A stretch of 64,000 nt of DNA, from the NCBI RefSeq assembly GCF_000425825.1, contig NZ_AUEE01000004.1, forward strand, positions 1 to 64,000, written 5' to 3'. This stretch comes from Jeotgalicoccus marinus DSM 19772 (GTDB lineage: Bacteria > Bacillota > Bacilli > Staphylococcales > Salinicoccaceae). Of this stretch, positions 43,547-52,116 are shown one piece after another. Under the pieces are notes generated by a model. That model saw only the letters and a program-made list of their open reading frames with translations. It searched no databases and was not told the DNA's origin. The translations under genes were made by a program, and so were the position numbers. How positions within the stretch are numbered: position 1 is the first letter of the stretch; each line of letters starts with the position of its first letter.

Positions 43547-44536
43547 CTATAAATCATTATCGTTTTCAATTTGGTGATCCGGTTCACGTTTCTCTTGATG
43601 ATTAATCTCATCCAATGATTCTCTTCCTACAAAATAATATGCAACGATTGATCCTAAAATCAGGTAAGAGACATACACACCAATCACAAACGTGATTAAG
43701 AGTACAACAAATCCTAATATTGCTGACAAGCCAGGCATGTCCGTTTGTACAGCGGTGAAGCTGACTAAGAATGCAAGACCGAAAATGACAGCGAACATTA
43801 CAATCATCATCACAATATACAAGATTAAGTTACTAAAGAATAACTTCACCATACTCGCGCTTGATTTGAATAAGATGTCCCACGCTATTTTTAGCTTATC
43901 CATAGTTGGAATTAAAGGCTCATCAATGTAGACCATAAATACCACTGCGAAATAAATAAACATGATGATATATGGAATGTAAGCAACAATCGTAACGATA
44001 AGAGCTAGAGCTACCGATAAGATTATCATTGGTACAGACAATTCTTGGAGCTGTGTTGTTTCAGTCACAAATCCTGCGCCAGCAAGTGGCGTAATTGCAA
44101 TAACAAACAGCATATTTATTAATATACCAATCACTATAGACAAGGCAACGTACAGGAGAAAAACGAGTAAAGCAATCTTAATAAGTTTTGAGTAGTTTCC
44201 TTTCTTGAAAACTTTATATGCTTCACCAAAACTAAATGGTTTACCTGTATACGCACTTGCAAAGTATCTAAGAATACCGACATACATTGGAAAAATTAAG
44301 AAGATACAAGCTAATACAAAAACCAACGAAATGACTAGTCCCCAGACAATGAAGGCGACGCCTATTGTCGAGTCATCGGTATTAGTAAATGATAAAAGCG
44401 CAGGTGCAAACATTAAAGCAAACATCAAGATTGAAGGTAGTATGATACAAAGTATCATCTGTAAAATTGTAAAGCCTAATACTTTACCGTGTTGCCCTTT
44501 TGCATTTCTTCTATACAAAGATAGATATTCAAACAT
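43547..44536 (-). CDS. Polytopic membrane protein (DUF975-like)
   Basis: This 329-residue protein has about six long transmembrane helices, a cytoplasmic segment near residue 95 (SFGEAYKVFKKGNYSKLIK), and a charged hydrophilic tail. Hydrophobic pattern and length resemble DUF975/YciC-type membrane proteins, but I am not certain of the family. It is divergent from the marR gene. Function unknown. Confidence 0.5.
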   Translation of the reverse strand: MFEYLSLYRRNAKGQHGKVLGFTILQMILCIILPSILMFALMFAPALLSFTNTDDSTIGVAFIVWGLVISLVFVLACIFLIFPMYVGILRYFASAYTGKPFSFGEAYKVFKKGNYSKLIKIALLVFLLYVALSIVIGILINMLFVIAITPLAGAGFVTETTQLQELSVPMIILSVALALIVTIVAYIPYIIMFIYFAVVFMVYIDEPLIPTMDKLKIAWDILFKSSASMVKLFFSNLILYIVMMIVMFAVIFGLAFLVSFTAVQTDMPGLSAILGFVVLLITFVIGVYVSYLILGSIVAYYFVGRESLDEINHQEKREPDHQIENDNDL

Positions 44537-44621
44537 AACCTAATAATCACTCCTTTATTTATATAGTCTTCCATACCCTGATTCAATATATTCATTCATA
44601 CCAAGCGATAACTTTTGCCTT

Positions 44622-44647
44622 AAGTAGTTGAACATGTTAAACTTCTT
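44622..44647. promoter_or_regulatory. MarR-type operator palindrome
   Basis: A 26-bp imperfect inverted repeat with 11 of 13 pairs matched per half has core GTTGAACATGTTAAAC. It sits about 42 bp upstream of the marR start, over the likely -35 region, where MarR proteins typically bind to repress their own operon. Confidence 0.6.
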
Positions 44648-44688
44648 TTGTTCTAAATATAAATTTGCTTGATTGGAGGTCACTTACA

Positions 44689-45159
44689 TTGAATGCAGAT
44701 TCTGAGACAATTGAAAAGTTTACTCAGATTTTCGGCTTTGGTTATGCTCACATTTTTTCTGAAGTTACAGAGTCAGTCAGACAAATGCATATTTCTAAAG
44801 AACAGATGGCAATCATTGAATATTTATTTATGCACAAATCCGCAACACCAACAGAACTATCAGAAAAACTAGGCGTATATAAAAGTTCCATTGCCCATGC
44901 TTTAAGAAAGTTGAGTACAAAAAAATTGATTTACTCGAAGAAAAATCCACTAAACAATGATAAGCGCTCAAAACTTATTAGTCTGACAGAAAAAGCACAA
45001 GAAATCATTAGTGAGGTCTTTACACATTTATCTAAGATTATATGTCAGAAATTAGGCTCATTATCACAGAAAGATACCCAAGCTCTTAATGAAGCAGCAG
45101 ACACCATCATAAAAATTTTTAAGATAGACGGAGGATTATTTAATGAAGCAGGTGCTTAA
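44689..45159 (+). CDS. MarR-family transcriptional regulator
   Basis: This 156-residue winged-helix regulator has helices around ATPTELSEKLGVYKSSIAHALRKL (recognition) and wing KKNPLNNDKRSKLISLTEKA. Start is TTG at 44689, nine bases after GGAGG. Its last codons overlap the MMPL gene by 17 bp. It most likely represses this operon and responds to a compound exported by the transporter. Confidence 0.85.
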   Translation: MNADSETIEKFTQIFGFGYAHIFSEVTESVRQMHISKEQMAIIEYLFMHKSATPTELSEKLGVYKSSIAHALRKLSTKKLIYSKKNPLNNDKRSKLISLTEKAQEIISEVFTHLSKIICQKLGSLSQKDTQALNEAADTIIKIFKIDGGLFNEAGA

Positions 45160-47782
45160 ATTTAAATGGCCGATTACTGTATTAATGCTCGCTTTTGCGA
45201 TTATTTCTTTCATGTTATCGCCAAACTTAACTGAACTTGCCGCTGAAAAAGGTGATGTTCAATTACCGAGTACGGCCGCAAGCGAACAAGCAAGACAATA
45301 CTTAGAAGATCACGGCCAAGATGTAGAAATGATGTCCTTAGTTCTCGAGTTTGAAGACTCACCAATGTCTCATCAAGCAGATATTGAATCTTATATCTCA
45401 GAAATTGAAGACGCAGATTATACAGAAAATGTGATCAATCCATTTACACTCAGTGAAGACATGCAGGAAAACTTTGTAAACGAAGATACTGGCGTCATTA
45501 TGATTCCAATGGAATACACTGGTGATGCGAATAATATCCTCACTAATGCCGAAGAAATTGAAGGCATGAATACCACAGACGCAGACACGTCCATTACATC
45601 TAATGAGATGATTCAAAGAACACTCGAAGAAGATGCAATGAATGGTGTACAGACAACTGAAATCTTTACAGTCATGATTATTATCGTCGTCTTACTTGTA
45701 ATGTTCCGCTCGATTGTCACACCATTTGTGCCACTGATTGCAGTCGGTATTTCTTACCTACTCGGACAATCCTTTGTTGGATGGTTTGTAGAATGGTTCG
45801 GTTTCCCAGTATCACCTCAAACACAGAGTTTCTTAATTGTAATTCTATTCGGTATAGGTACGGATTACGTCATCCTATTACTCAATAGATTTAAAGAAGA
45901 GCTCGAACATCACGACAAAAATCAAGCGGTCATCAATACCTTTAAGACAGCAGGTAAGACAGTCTTTATAAGTGGTATTTCAGGTGCAATATTATTTGGT
46001 GTCCTTTACTTTGCGAACTTTGAAATCTACCGTTCAGCAGTTGGGGTAGCAGTTGGTATTTTAGCACTATTATTATCACTATTTACGATATTACCTATCT
46101 TAATGTCTCTCATTGGTAAGTATATATTCTGGCCAAGTAAACACACTTCTGGTTCAGGAGAAAGTAAAATTTGGACACCACTTGGTTTGTTGTCCTTAAA
46201 ATTCCCAACGCGTGTCATATTTACAGTGGTTGCTGTTCTCATTGCATTAATTTACTTCTATGACGATGAGGTTCAGTACGATTCTCTATCTGAACTCGAT
46301 GATTCATATTCAGCCGTTCATGCGGTTAATACGATCAGCGATAGTTTTGATGCAGGTTCAACCTTCCCTGTAGAAGTTATTTTTTCTAATGATGAAAATC
46401 TGATTACTTCTGACGGGCTCACTCGTGTAGAATCTGTATCTGATGCGGTAACTAAGTTAGACGGCGTCAAAGAAGTACAGACACTTACACGACCTGTCGG
46501 AGATAAGATGGATGAGTTGTCAGTCTCTTACCAACTCAATGAAGCCAATGATGGATTGACTGAAATTCAAGATGGCTTAACTGAAATTTCTAGCGGACTT
46601 ACAGAAATTAATGAACAAATCTCTAGTGCTGATATGAGTGGCGGAGACCTATCCGAATTAGAAAGCGGTGTTCAAGAATTATCGACTGGTATTGATGGTG
46701 TCAGCCAATACCTAAGTGCCACAGGAGACGTAAACGGTGCAAGTCAACAGCTCGCACAACTTTCACAAGGTGCAAATCAGCTATCACAAGGTATGACTCA
46801 AGCAAACCAACAAATTCAAACAATGACTGAACAATCTCAAACACAGATGTCAGAACTTGCCGCAGGACTATCAGAGATGGCAACAGGACTAGACGAAATC
46901 AACAATGGTGTGAGCCAAGTTGGTGATCTTATGACTGCCATTAATGACAATGAAGCGACAAATAGTACAGGTATTAACGTTCCAAACGAAATGATAGAAA
47001 ACGAAGAGTTTCAATCAGCAATTGACCAATACTCATTCGCAGATGGACAAGCAGTTAAGATGAATGTCATCCTAGATGTCGATCCTTATAGTAATGAAGC
47101 GATTGGTGTGCTTGATGATATTGAAGAAACAGTCGATAGTGAAATGCAACGTCTAGACAACGAGGAAACAACTGCATATTACTCAGGTGTCACTAGTATG
47201 AATAGAGATTTAGACACAGTGACAACTGATGACTACACAAATGTTGTCATACTATTCATCGTCACTCTATTCGTCATTTTAGCGGTACTCTTTAAATCAC
47301 TTGTACTGCCAGTCGTAATGATCAGTTCCATCTTCATTACCTACTTCAGTTCAATGACCATTTCTCAGTGGCTCTTGTCCTTATTTGGTATCGATCAATT
47401 AAACTGGGCAGTTCCATTCTTTAGTCTAATCATCTTTGCCGCACTCGGTATTGACTACTCTATTTTCATTATCGACCGCTTTAGAGAAGAAGTGAGATAC
47501 AGTTCAATTCGTGAAGCGATTGAATTATCTGTACGCCGAATGGGTACCGTAGTCATCACAGCAGTTATCATCCTAACTGGTACCTTCGCAGCCCTATATC
47601 CTTCAGGTATCGCGATATTAGTGCAGGTAACCAGCGTCATTATATTCGCCCTACTATTCTATGCCTTTGTCGTTTTACCATTGCTTATTCCAGCAATGAT
47701 CGCAACGCTTAAACGCGGCACATTCTGGCCATTTAGAATGCCAGGTGGAAAGGGTCGCGAAGATAGTATTGATGATCAATAG
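45143..47782 (+). CDS. MMPL/RND-family transporter
   Basis: This 879-residue exporter has the RND layout: helix 1 (about 8-28), an extracytoplasmic domain (30-170), five or six helices (175-370), a second outer domain, then a second six-helix bundle from about 690. GTDYVILLLNRF and GIDYSIFIIDRF carry the proton-relay Asp-Tyr pairs. The second outer domain contains a coiled-coil repeat of L-x-E-I-x-x-G-L (about 460-610). Likely lipid or drug export, coupled to the MarR regulator. Confidence 0.88.
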   Translation: MKQVLKFKWPITVLMLAFAIISFMLSPNLTELAAEKGDVQLPSTAASEQARQYLEDHGQDVEMMSLVLEFEDSPMSHQADIESYISEIEDADYTENVINPFTLSEDMQENFVNEDTGVIMIPMEYTGDANNILTNAEEIEGMNTTDADTSITSNEMIQRTLEEDAMNGVQTTEIFTVMIIIVVLLVMFRSIVTPFVPLIAVGISYLLGQSFVGWFVEWFGFPVSPQTQSFLIVILFGIGTDYVILLLNRFKEELEHHDKNQAVINTFKTAGKTVFISGISGAILFGVLYFANFEIYRSAVGVAVGILALLLSLFTILPILMSLIGKYIFWPSKHTSGSGESKIWTPLGLLSLKFPTRVIFTVVAVLIALIYFYDDEVQYDSLSELDDSYSAVHAVNTISDSFDAGSTFPVEVIFSNDENLITSDGLTRVESVSDAVTKLDGVKEVQTLTRPVGDKMDELSVSYQLNEANDGLTEIQDGLTEISSGLTEINEQISSADMSGGDLSELESGVQELSTGIDGVSQYLSATGDVNGASQQLAQLSQGANQLSQGMTQANQQIQTMTEQSQTQMSELAAGLSEMATGLDEINNGVSQVGDLMTAINDNEATNSTGINVPNEMIENEEFQSAIDQYSFADGQAVKMNVILDVDPYSNEAIGVLDDIEETVDSEMQRLDNEETTAYYSGVTSMNRDLDTVTTDDYTNVVILFIVTLFVILAVLFKSLVLPVVMISSIFITYFSSMTISQWLLSLFGIDQLNWAVPFFSLIIFAALGIDYSIFIIDRFREEVRYSSIREAIELSVRRMGTVVITAVIILTGTFAALYPSGIAILVQVTSVIIFALLFYAFVVLPLLIPAMIATLKRGTFWPFRMPGGKGREDSIDDQ

Positions 47783-47785
47783 AAA

Positions 47786-47811
47786 GTTTGAAATTGACAA
47801 TTCTAGGGTAT
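47786..47811 (+). promoter_or_regulatory. Candidate sigma-B promoter for the TM2-like gene
   Basis: GTTTGA (47786-47791), a 14-bp spacer and GGGTAT (47806-47811) match the sigma-B consensus at 11 of 12 positions and lie 37 bp before the ATG. Confidence 0.6.
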
Positions 47812-47847
47812 AAAAAACTAGTATTTTTTAAGTAAGGAGTTGAATCC

Positions 47848-48087
47848 ATGCCAGGAGAGAAAAGTGCTGGATTAGCAGCAGTATTGAGTTTCTTTGTAAC
47901 AGGACTCGGACAGATATATAACGGACAAATCTTTAAAGGTATCCTACTCATATTGATACAAATGATTAACGGTCTACTTCTATATGTTCTGATTGGTTTT
48001 ATTACATTACCAATCGTATGGCTCTACGGTGTGATCAATGCATATCGTCATGCCGAACGTGTAAATAGAAGGTTATATAGAGGATAG
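47848..48087 (+). CDS. Small TM2-like membrane protein
   Basis: This 79-residue protein has two hydrophobic helices joined through a GQIYNGQIFKG turn and ends in basic residues (RHAERVNRRLYRG). The FVTGLGQIYNGQ motif is characteristic of TM2-domain-like proteins. An AAGGAG site precedes the ATG. Function unknown; its candidate promoter suggests stress induction. Confidence 0.65.
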   Translation: MPGEKSAGLAAVLSFFVTGLGQIYNGQIFKGILLILIQMINGLLLYVLIGFITLPIVWLYGVINAYRHAERVNRRLYRG

Positions 48088-48126
48088 TTAATAACCCGTA
48101 TGTGAATTCACATACGGGTTATTTAA
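48088..48126 (+). terminator. Palindromic terminator-like element
   Basis: A perfect 34-bp palindrome (48090-48123, arms start AATAACCCGTATGTGAA) follows the TM2-like gene, with only a weak T tract. Confidence 0.65.
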
Positions 48127-48152
48127 TAGGCTTATGATTTTTTGAGAATTAC

Positions 48153-48172
48153 TGTTAATGGTACAATTAACA
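48153..48172. promoter_or_regulatory. Operator-like palindrome over a -10 element
   Basis: TGTTAATGGTACAATTAACA is an 18-of-20 palindrome. It contains a TACAAT -10-like hexamer (48162-48167) located 30 bp before the next ATG. No regulator is assigned. Confidence 0.4.
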
Positions 48173-48196
48173 TAACTTATTAAAGGATGTGTATCT

Positions 48197-48772
48197 ATGG
48201 GCTGGGAAGTTATAGCATTTTTCTTTGGAGCAGCAGCACTTGGAATCTTTTTATTACTCGTCGTATTTATAGTAGGGTTATTGAAATGGTTGCTACAAGG
48301 TTACTTCCTTTTCAGAGTGGCTGAAATCAAAAGATATGACTTACCTTGGCTTGCCTTCATACCATTTGGTACTTTCTACCTCGGTGGCCAAGCTTATGAT
48401 GGTAATATTCTCAAGAAAGGATCATTTCAACCTAAGCACATTGGTCTAGTATTTGCCATCGCTGGTATCATCTTATATCTAATGGGCTTATCTATTGGTG
48501 ATATTGTCATCACTTATCTACTAATGGAATCAATCGCCTTTATTGGTATATTTACAGCGTATGTTAAACAACCTATTATTGGTGTCTTACTTGCCCTGTT
48601 GAATGCTGTTACTGCAGGTATTGCTGCTATTATCATCCTCTTCTTATATTCTAGAAAACTAAGAGATGAACATGACGGCAGTGTATTGAATAACGAAGAC
48701 TTTGAAGATAACGCTTCAAATGACAAACAACCACAACATCCAAATGACCCAAACCTGAATAGAAACATTTAA
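48197..48772 (+). CDS. Multi-helix membrane protein of unknown function
   Basis: This 191-residue protein has five or six transmembrane helices and a hydrophilic acidic tail (about 160-191, rich in Asn, Asp and Pro). The segment LPWLAFIPFGTFYLGGQAYDG resembles a motif common in uncharacterised Firmicutes membrane proteins. A palindromic promoter region precedes it. No function assigned. Confidence 0.55.
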   Translation: MGWEVIAFFFGAAALGIFLLLVVFIVGLLKWLLQGYFLFRVAEIKRYDLPWLAFIPFGTFYLGGQAYDGNILKKGSFQPKHIGLVFAIAGIILYLMGLSIGDIVITYLLMESIAFIGIFTAYVKQPIIGVLLALLNAVTAGIAAIIILFLYSRKLRDEHDGSVLNNEDFEDNASNDKQPQHPNDPNLNRNI

Positions 48773-48797
48773 AGGACCAGTACTGGTCCTTTATTTT
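48769..48797 (+). terminator. Terminator
   Basis: A perfect palindrome AAAGGACCAGTACTGGTCCT (48771 onward to 48792) is followed by TATTTTT on the plus strand. Confidence 0.8.
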
Positions 48798-48804
48798 TGC
48801 ACAT

Positions 48805-49917
48805 TTATTTTTCAGGTACATTCAAAATCGTTTGATATAAAACATTCGCACCTGTTTCCATACGTTCATGATTAAAGATCATATCTGGATGGTGAAGGCC
48901 TGGTTGTAAATCACAGCCTAAACCTACCATTGCGCCTTTGAGTTCTGGGTACTGTACTGTATAGTTATGGAAGTCATCTCCACCACTTGTTACAATTGGT
49001 TCTAGTAAATACTCTTCTCCAACAGTATCTATGATTGCTGAACGGAAAACAGCAATAGCCTCTTCATTGCTCTCACTTGCAACTATTGAAGATTCCTTCA
49101 AGTCTTCAATAGTCACATCATATAATTCTTCAACGACTCTTAAAATGTTATGAATATTCGCTTTTAAATCTTTCATTGCATCATTTGTTTGTGCACGCAC
49201 GTCAATTCCACATTCAGCTGAACCTGGTATGATATTTAATGATTTTGAACCCGCCATAAATTTAGTCATCTTAGCACTCGCCGGAACCATCGGGTTAATG
49301 TGTATTTTAGAGAGCATGTCAACAATAGCTGAACCGACTTCAATCGCATTAGAATTCAAGTGCGGTCTTGCACCATGTGCATCATGCCCACTAATTTTAA
49401 ACTCAAATGATCCTGCAGATCCATGTTCAATACTTGGTGAAATAAACCCGTCTGTCGCCTCTTCAATAGGTCGTAAATGAATACCAAACATGTAATCTAA
49501 TGGATCAATAACGCCTTCTTTTAGCACATCTAAAGCACCAGTACCTAGCTCTTCGGCTGGTTGGAAAACAAATCTTACACCACGTGTTTTAAGTGCATCA
49601 TGACCCTTTAGTTTTAACATTGCCCCAGTCACCATAGAGATGTGTGCATCATGTCCACAGGAGTGATTCGCCTGAAGTTTACCATTCACTTCTTGGTAAA
49701 GTGCATCAATATCGGCACGCATACCAATTAGAGGGTATTCTCCACTCCAATTCCCCATATCACAGTATAATCCAGTAATATTCTTAAACTTCACCGGTTC
49801 AAAACCTTCATTTTTTAGAAATTCATATATATAATCCGTCGTTTTATATTCTTCGTTGCTAAGCTCTGCATTGTTGTGAATATGATTGAAAATTTCATTG
49901 ATTTTTGCCGTTGTCAT
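48805..49917 (-). CDS. M20-family amidohydrolase
   Basis: This 370-residue M20D peptidase-like enzyme shows MRADIDAL, NHSCGHDAHISM, FQPAEELGTGA and a C-terminal GLHHPDM metal-site motif. Such enzymes deacylate N-acyl amino acids. It is divergent from a gene of the N-succinylamino acid racemase/OSBS family, which suggests that it hydrolyses N-acyl amino acids made or racemised by that partner. Confidence 0.82.
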   Translation of the reverse strand: MTTAKINEIFNHIHNNAELSNEEYKTTDYIYEFLKNEGFEPVKFKNITGLYCDMGNWSGEYPLIGMRADIDALYQEVNGKLQANHSCGHDAHISMVTGAMLKLKGHDALKTRGVRFVFQPAEELGTGALDVLKEGVIDPLDYMFGIHLRPIEEATDGFISPSIEHGSAGSFEFKISGHDAHGARPHLNSNAIEVGSAIVDMLSKIHINPMVPASAKMTKFMAGSKSLNIIPGSAECGIDVRAQTNDAMKDLKANIHNILRVVEELYDVTIEDLKESSIVASESNEEAIAVFRSAIIDTVGEEYLLEPIVTSGGDDFHNYTVQYPELKGAMVGLGCDLQPGLHHPDMIFNHERMETGANVLYQTILNVPEK

Positions 49918-50067
49918 GCAATCCCTCTTTCAAAAATTAAAATCTGTTATTAATAAATATATCACAGTTATAATTGTAAGAAAATTTAAATTAATGGTGG
50001 GAAATGAAAGAAGTGTTTATGCTTATGGTGTATAATACATATATATTGATTACACGGAGGAAATAAG

Positions 50068-51207
50068 ATGAAAATAAAAGAAATTAAACTACATCAGCTA
50101 TTGATGGATATGAAAAACCCATTTACAACATCCTTTGGCACACAACAACAGCGTTTTATTACTATCGTGGAAGTCATTGATGAGGACAACACAAGTGGCT
50201 TTGGAGAATGTGTGTCTGGTGAAGACCCGCTCTACTCTGAAGAATTTATGGACGCGACTTTAATTGCCTTAAAGAAATATTTCGGCCCATTAGTTATCGG
50301 TAAAGAAATCTCACATCCAGATGAAGTTTGGGATATATATAAGCCATTCAAGCGTAACAACATGGCTAAAGCATGTATTGAAGGTGCCGTTTGGGACTTA
50401 TACGCTAAGAAACAAGGCATTACACTTGCTAAAGCACTTGGTGGAGAAAAAGAAACTGTAGAAGTCGGCGTTTCTTTAGGCTTAGAAGATACAGATGAAG
50501 CCCTACTTGAAAAAATCGGTGAAAAAGTTGAAGAAGGTTATAAACGTATTAAAGTTAAAATCAAACCCGGCCGTGATGTAGAAATGGTTCGTAGCATAAG
50601 AACAGTCTACCCTGATATCCCATTGATGGTTGATGCTAACTCTGCTTATACACTCGATGATATCGATACGCTGAAGGCTCTAGATGAATTTAACTTAATG
50701 ATGATTGAACAACCTCTAATGGCTGGAGACTTAATCGATCACGCTAAATTACAAAGAGAAATTAAGACCCCAGTATGTTTAGATGAAAGTATCGATTCAT
50801 TTGAATCTGCCCAGGCAGCAATTGAGCTTGGTAGCTGTAAGATCATCAATGTCAAAGTAGGACGTGTCGGTGGTTTAACCCAATCACTAAAAATTCACGA
50901 CCTTGCGGCCAAACATGATATTCCTCTATGGTGTGGCGGTATGTTAGAAGCGGGTGTTGGTAGACTTCACAATGTGGCAATTACATCACTCAGCAACTTT
51001 GTACTTCCAGGTGACACAGCGTCCTCTTCAAGATATTGGTATGAAGACATCATCACACCGGAAGTAGTCGCAGAAAATGGTGTTGTAAAAATATCAGAAA
51101 AGCCTGGTATAGGTGCAGAAGTTGACTTCGATAAGATGAAACAATACCTAGTAAAAACAGAAGTACTTACTGAAGACGATCAACTCGATATGATTATGCA
51201 TAACTAA
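50068..51207 (+). CDS. menC: Enolase-superfamily o-succinylbenzoate synthase / N-succinylamino acid racemase
   Basis: This 379-residue muconate-lactonizing-subgroup enzyme has the catalytic Lys pair in RIKVKIKPG, metal ligands in MVDANSAY, MMIEQPL and CLDESIDS, and the second base Lys in INVKVGRVGG. It may make o-succinylbenzoate for menaquinone or racemise N-succinylamino acids, and many members do both. No other men gene is near, and an M20 amidohydrolase is divergent, which favours a racemase role. Confidence 0.82.
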   Translation: MKIKEIKLHQLLMDMKNPFTTSFGTQQQRFITIVEVIDEDNTSGFGECVSGEDPLYSEEFMDATLIALKKYFGPLVIGKEISHPDEVWDIYKPFKRNNMAKACIEGAVWDLYAKKQGITLAKALGGEKETVEVGVSLGLEDTDEALLEKIGEKVEEGYKRIKVKIKPGRDVEMVRSIRTVYPDIPLMVDANSAYTLDDIDTLKALDEFNLMMIEQPLMAGDLIDHAKLQREIKTPVCLDESIDSFESAQAAIELGSCKIINVKVGRVGGLTQSLKIHDLAAKHDIPLWCGGMLEAGVGRLHNVAITSLSNFVLPGDTASSSRYWYEDIITPEVVAENGVVKISEKPGIGAEVDFDKMKQYLVKTEVLTEDDQLDMIMHN

Positions 51208-51209
51208 TT

Positions 51210-51258
51210 AAAACTGCCTAGGGTTCTTGAAATACCAAGATCCCTAGGCAGTATTTTA
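51210..51258. terminator. Bidirectional terminator
   Basis: ACTGCCTAGGG and CTTG pair with CAAG and CCCTAGGCAGT (51213-51252) in a long interrupted stem between convergent genes, with T and A tracts outside. Confidence 0.8.
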
Positions 51259-52116
51259 ATACTCTTTTTTAAGTTCTACGACAACAAGTTCAGGATGGTT
51301 AAATACCCTAAAAGGGAAGCGGCTGTTGCCAAGTCCTCGGCTGACCACCATTGTGGTGCCATCTTTTTCATATAAACCTTCTGTATATTTTGGATTAACC
51401 CCCTGATGAGGCGCATATAAACCCTTTACTATTGGTAGGCGAATCTGACCTCCATGTGCATGGCCACAAAATACTAGATCTACAGGATTCTTGCTATAGA
51501 TAGATAATAGCTCAGGACGATGCGCGAGTAATATTGTAAAATTATGTGGTAAATTATTCACATTTTTTTTAATTTCATTAGAAAAATTTCTATAGGTCAT
51601 AATATTCTCTTCATCACCAAAGAACCAAACATCGCTCACACCAGTGAGGTTAATCTTTTCACCCCTATGCTCAAGTTCAACAGCCTTCTTTGTCACATTC
51701 ACTACATCAGAATTTCCAATAATCTCGTACAACTTATGAAACTTAGTGTAATCCGCTTCATGATTACCCGTTACATAATATGCATCCTGAATATTGGTAA
51801 CCTTCTCAATAAAGGTCTTAGAACGCTTTAAAAAAGGTGTCCGTCTATCGATAACATCACCAGTAATAAAAATTACATCTGGATTAGCTTTTTTGATTGC
51901 TCTTAAGAGGTTACTTGCGCTTCGACCAAAAAAAGCATTATGATAGTCTGAAACTTGAATAATTCTATATCCATCAAAAGCACTGGGTATATTTTTATTT
52001 TTATATTGATATTTCGTCGTAATAATATGCTTATCTTCTTTCCATAAAAAACGAGCGAGAGCAATCGTAAATCCTAGGATGAGTGGTGTTATTTTTAATT
52101 TTCTAAGTATACTCAT
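51256..52116 (-). CDS. Metallophosphoesterase (YkuE-like)
   Basis: This 286-residue calcineurin-like phosphoesterase has an N-terminal membrane anchor (about 8-26). Metal-site motifs are VSDYHNAFFG, FITGDVIDRR, VTGNHE and FCGHAHGGQIRLP. It probably acts at the outer face of the membrane on a phosphodiester substrate. The start overlaps the upstream CNNM gene by 4 bp. Confidence 0.85.
   Translation of the reverse strand: MSILRKLKITPLILGFTIALARFLWKEDKHIITTKYQYKNKNIPSAFDGYRIIQVSDYHNAFFGRSASNLLRAIKKANPDVIFITGDVIDRRTPFLKRSKTFIEKVTNIQDAYYVTGNHEADYTKFHKLYEIIGNSDVVNVTKKAVELEHRGEKINLTGVSDVWFFGDEENIMTYRNFSNEIKKNVNNLPHNFTILLAHRPELLSIYSKNPVDLVFCGHAHGGQIRLPIVKGLYAPHQGVNPKYTEGLYEKDGTTMVVSRGLGNSRFPFRVFNHPELVVVELKKEY

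Noticed and set aside
45143-47782. Possible fusion or repeat expansion in the MMPL gene
   Set aside because: The Leu/Gly heptad-like segment is common in Firmicutes MMPL/YhgE-type proteins and is not evidence of rearrangement.
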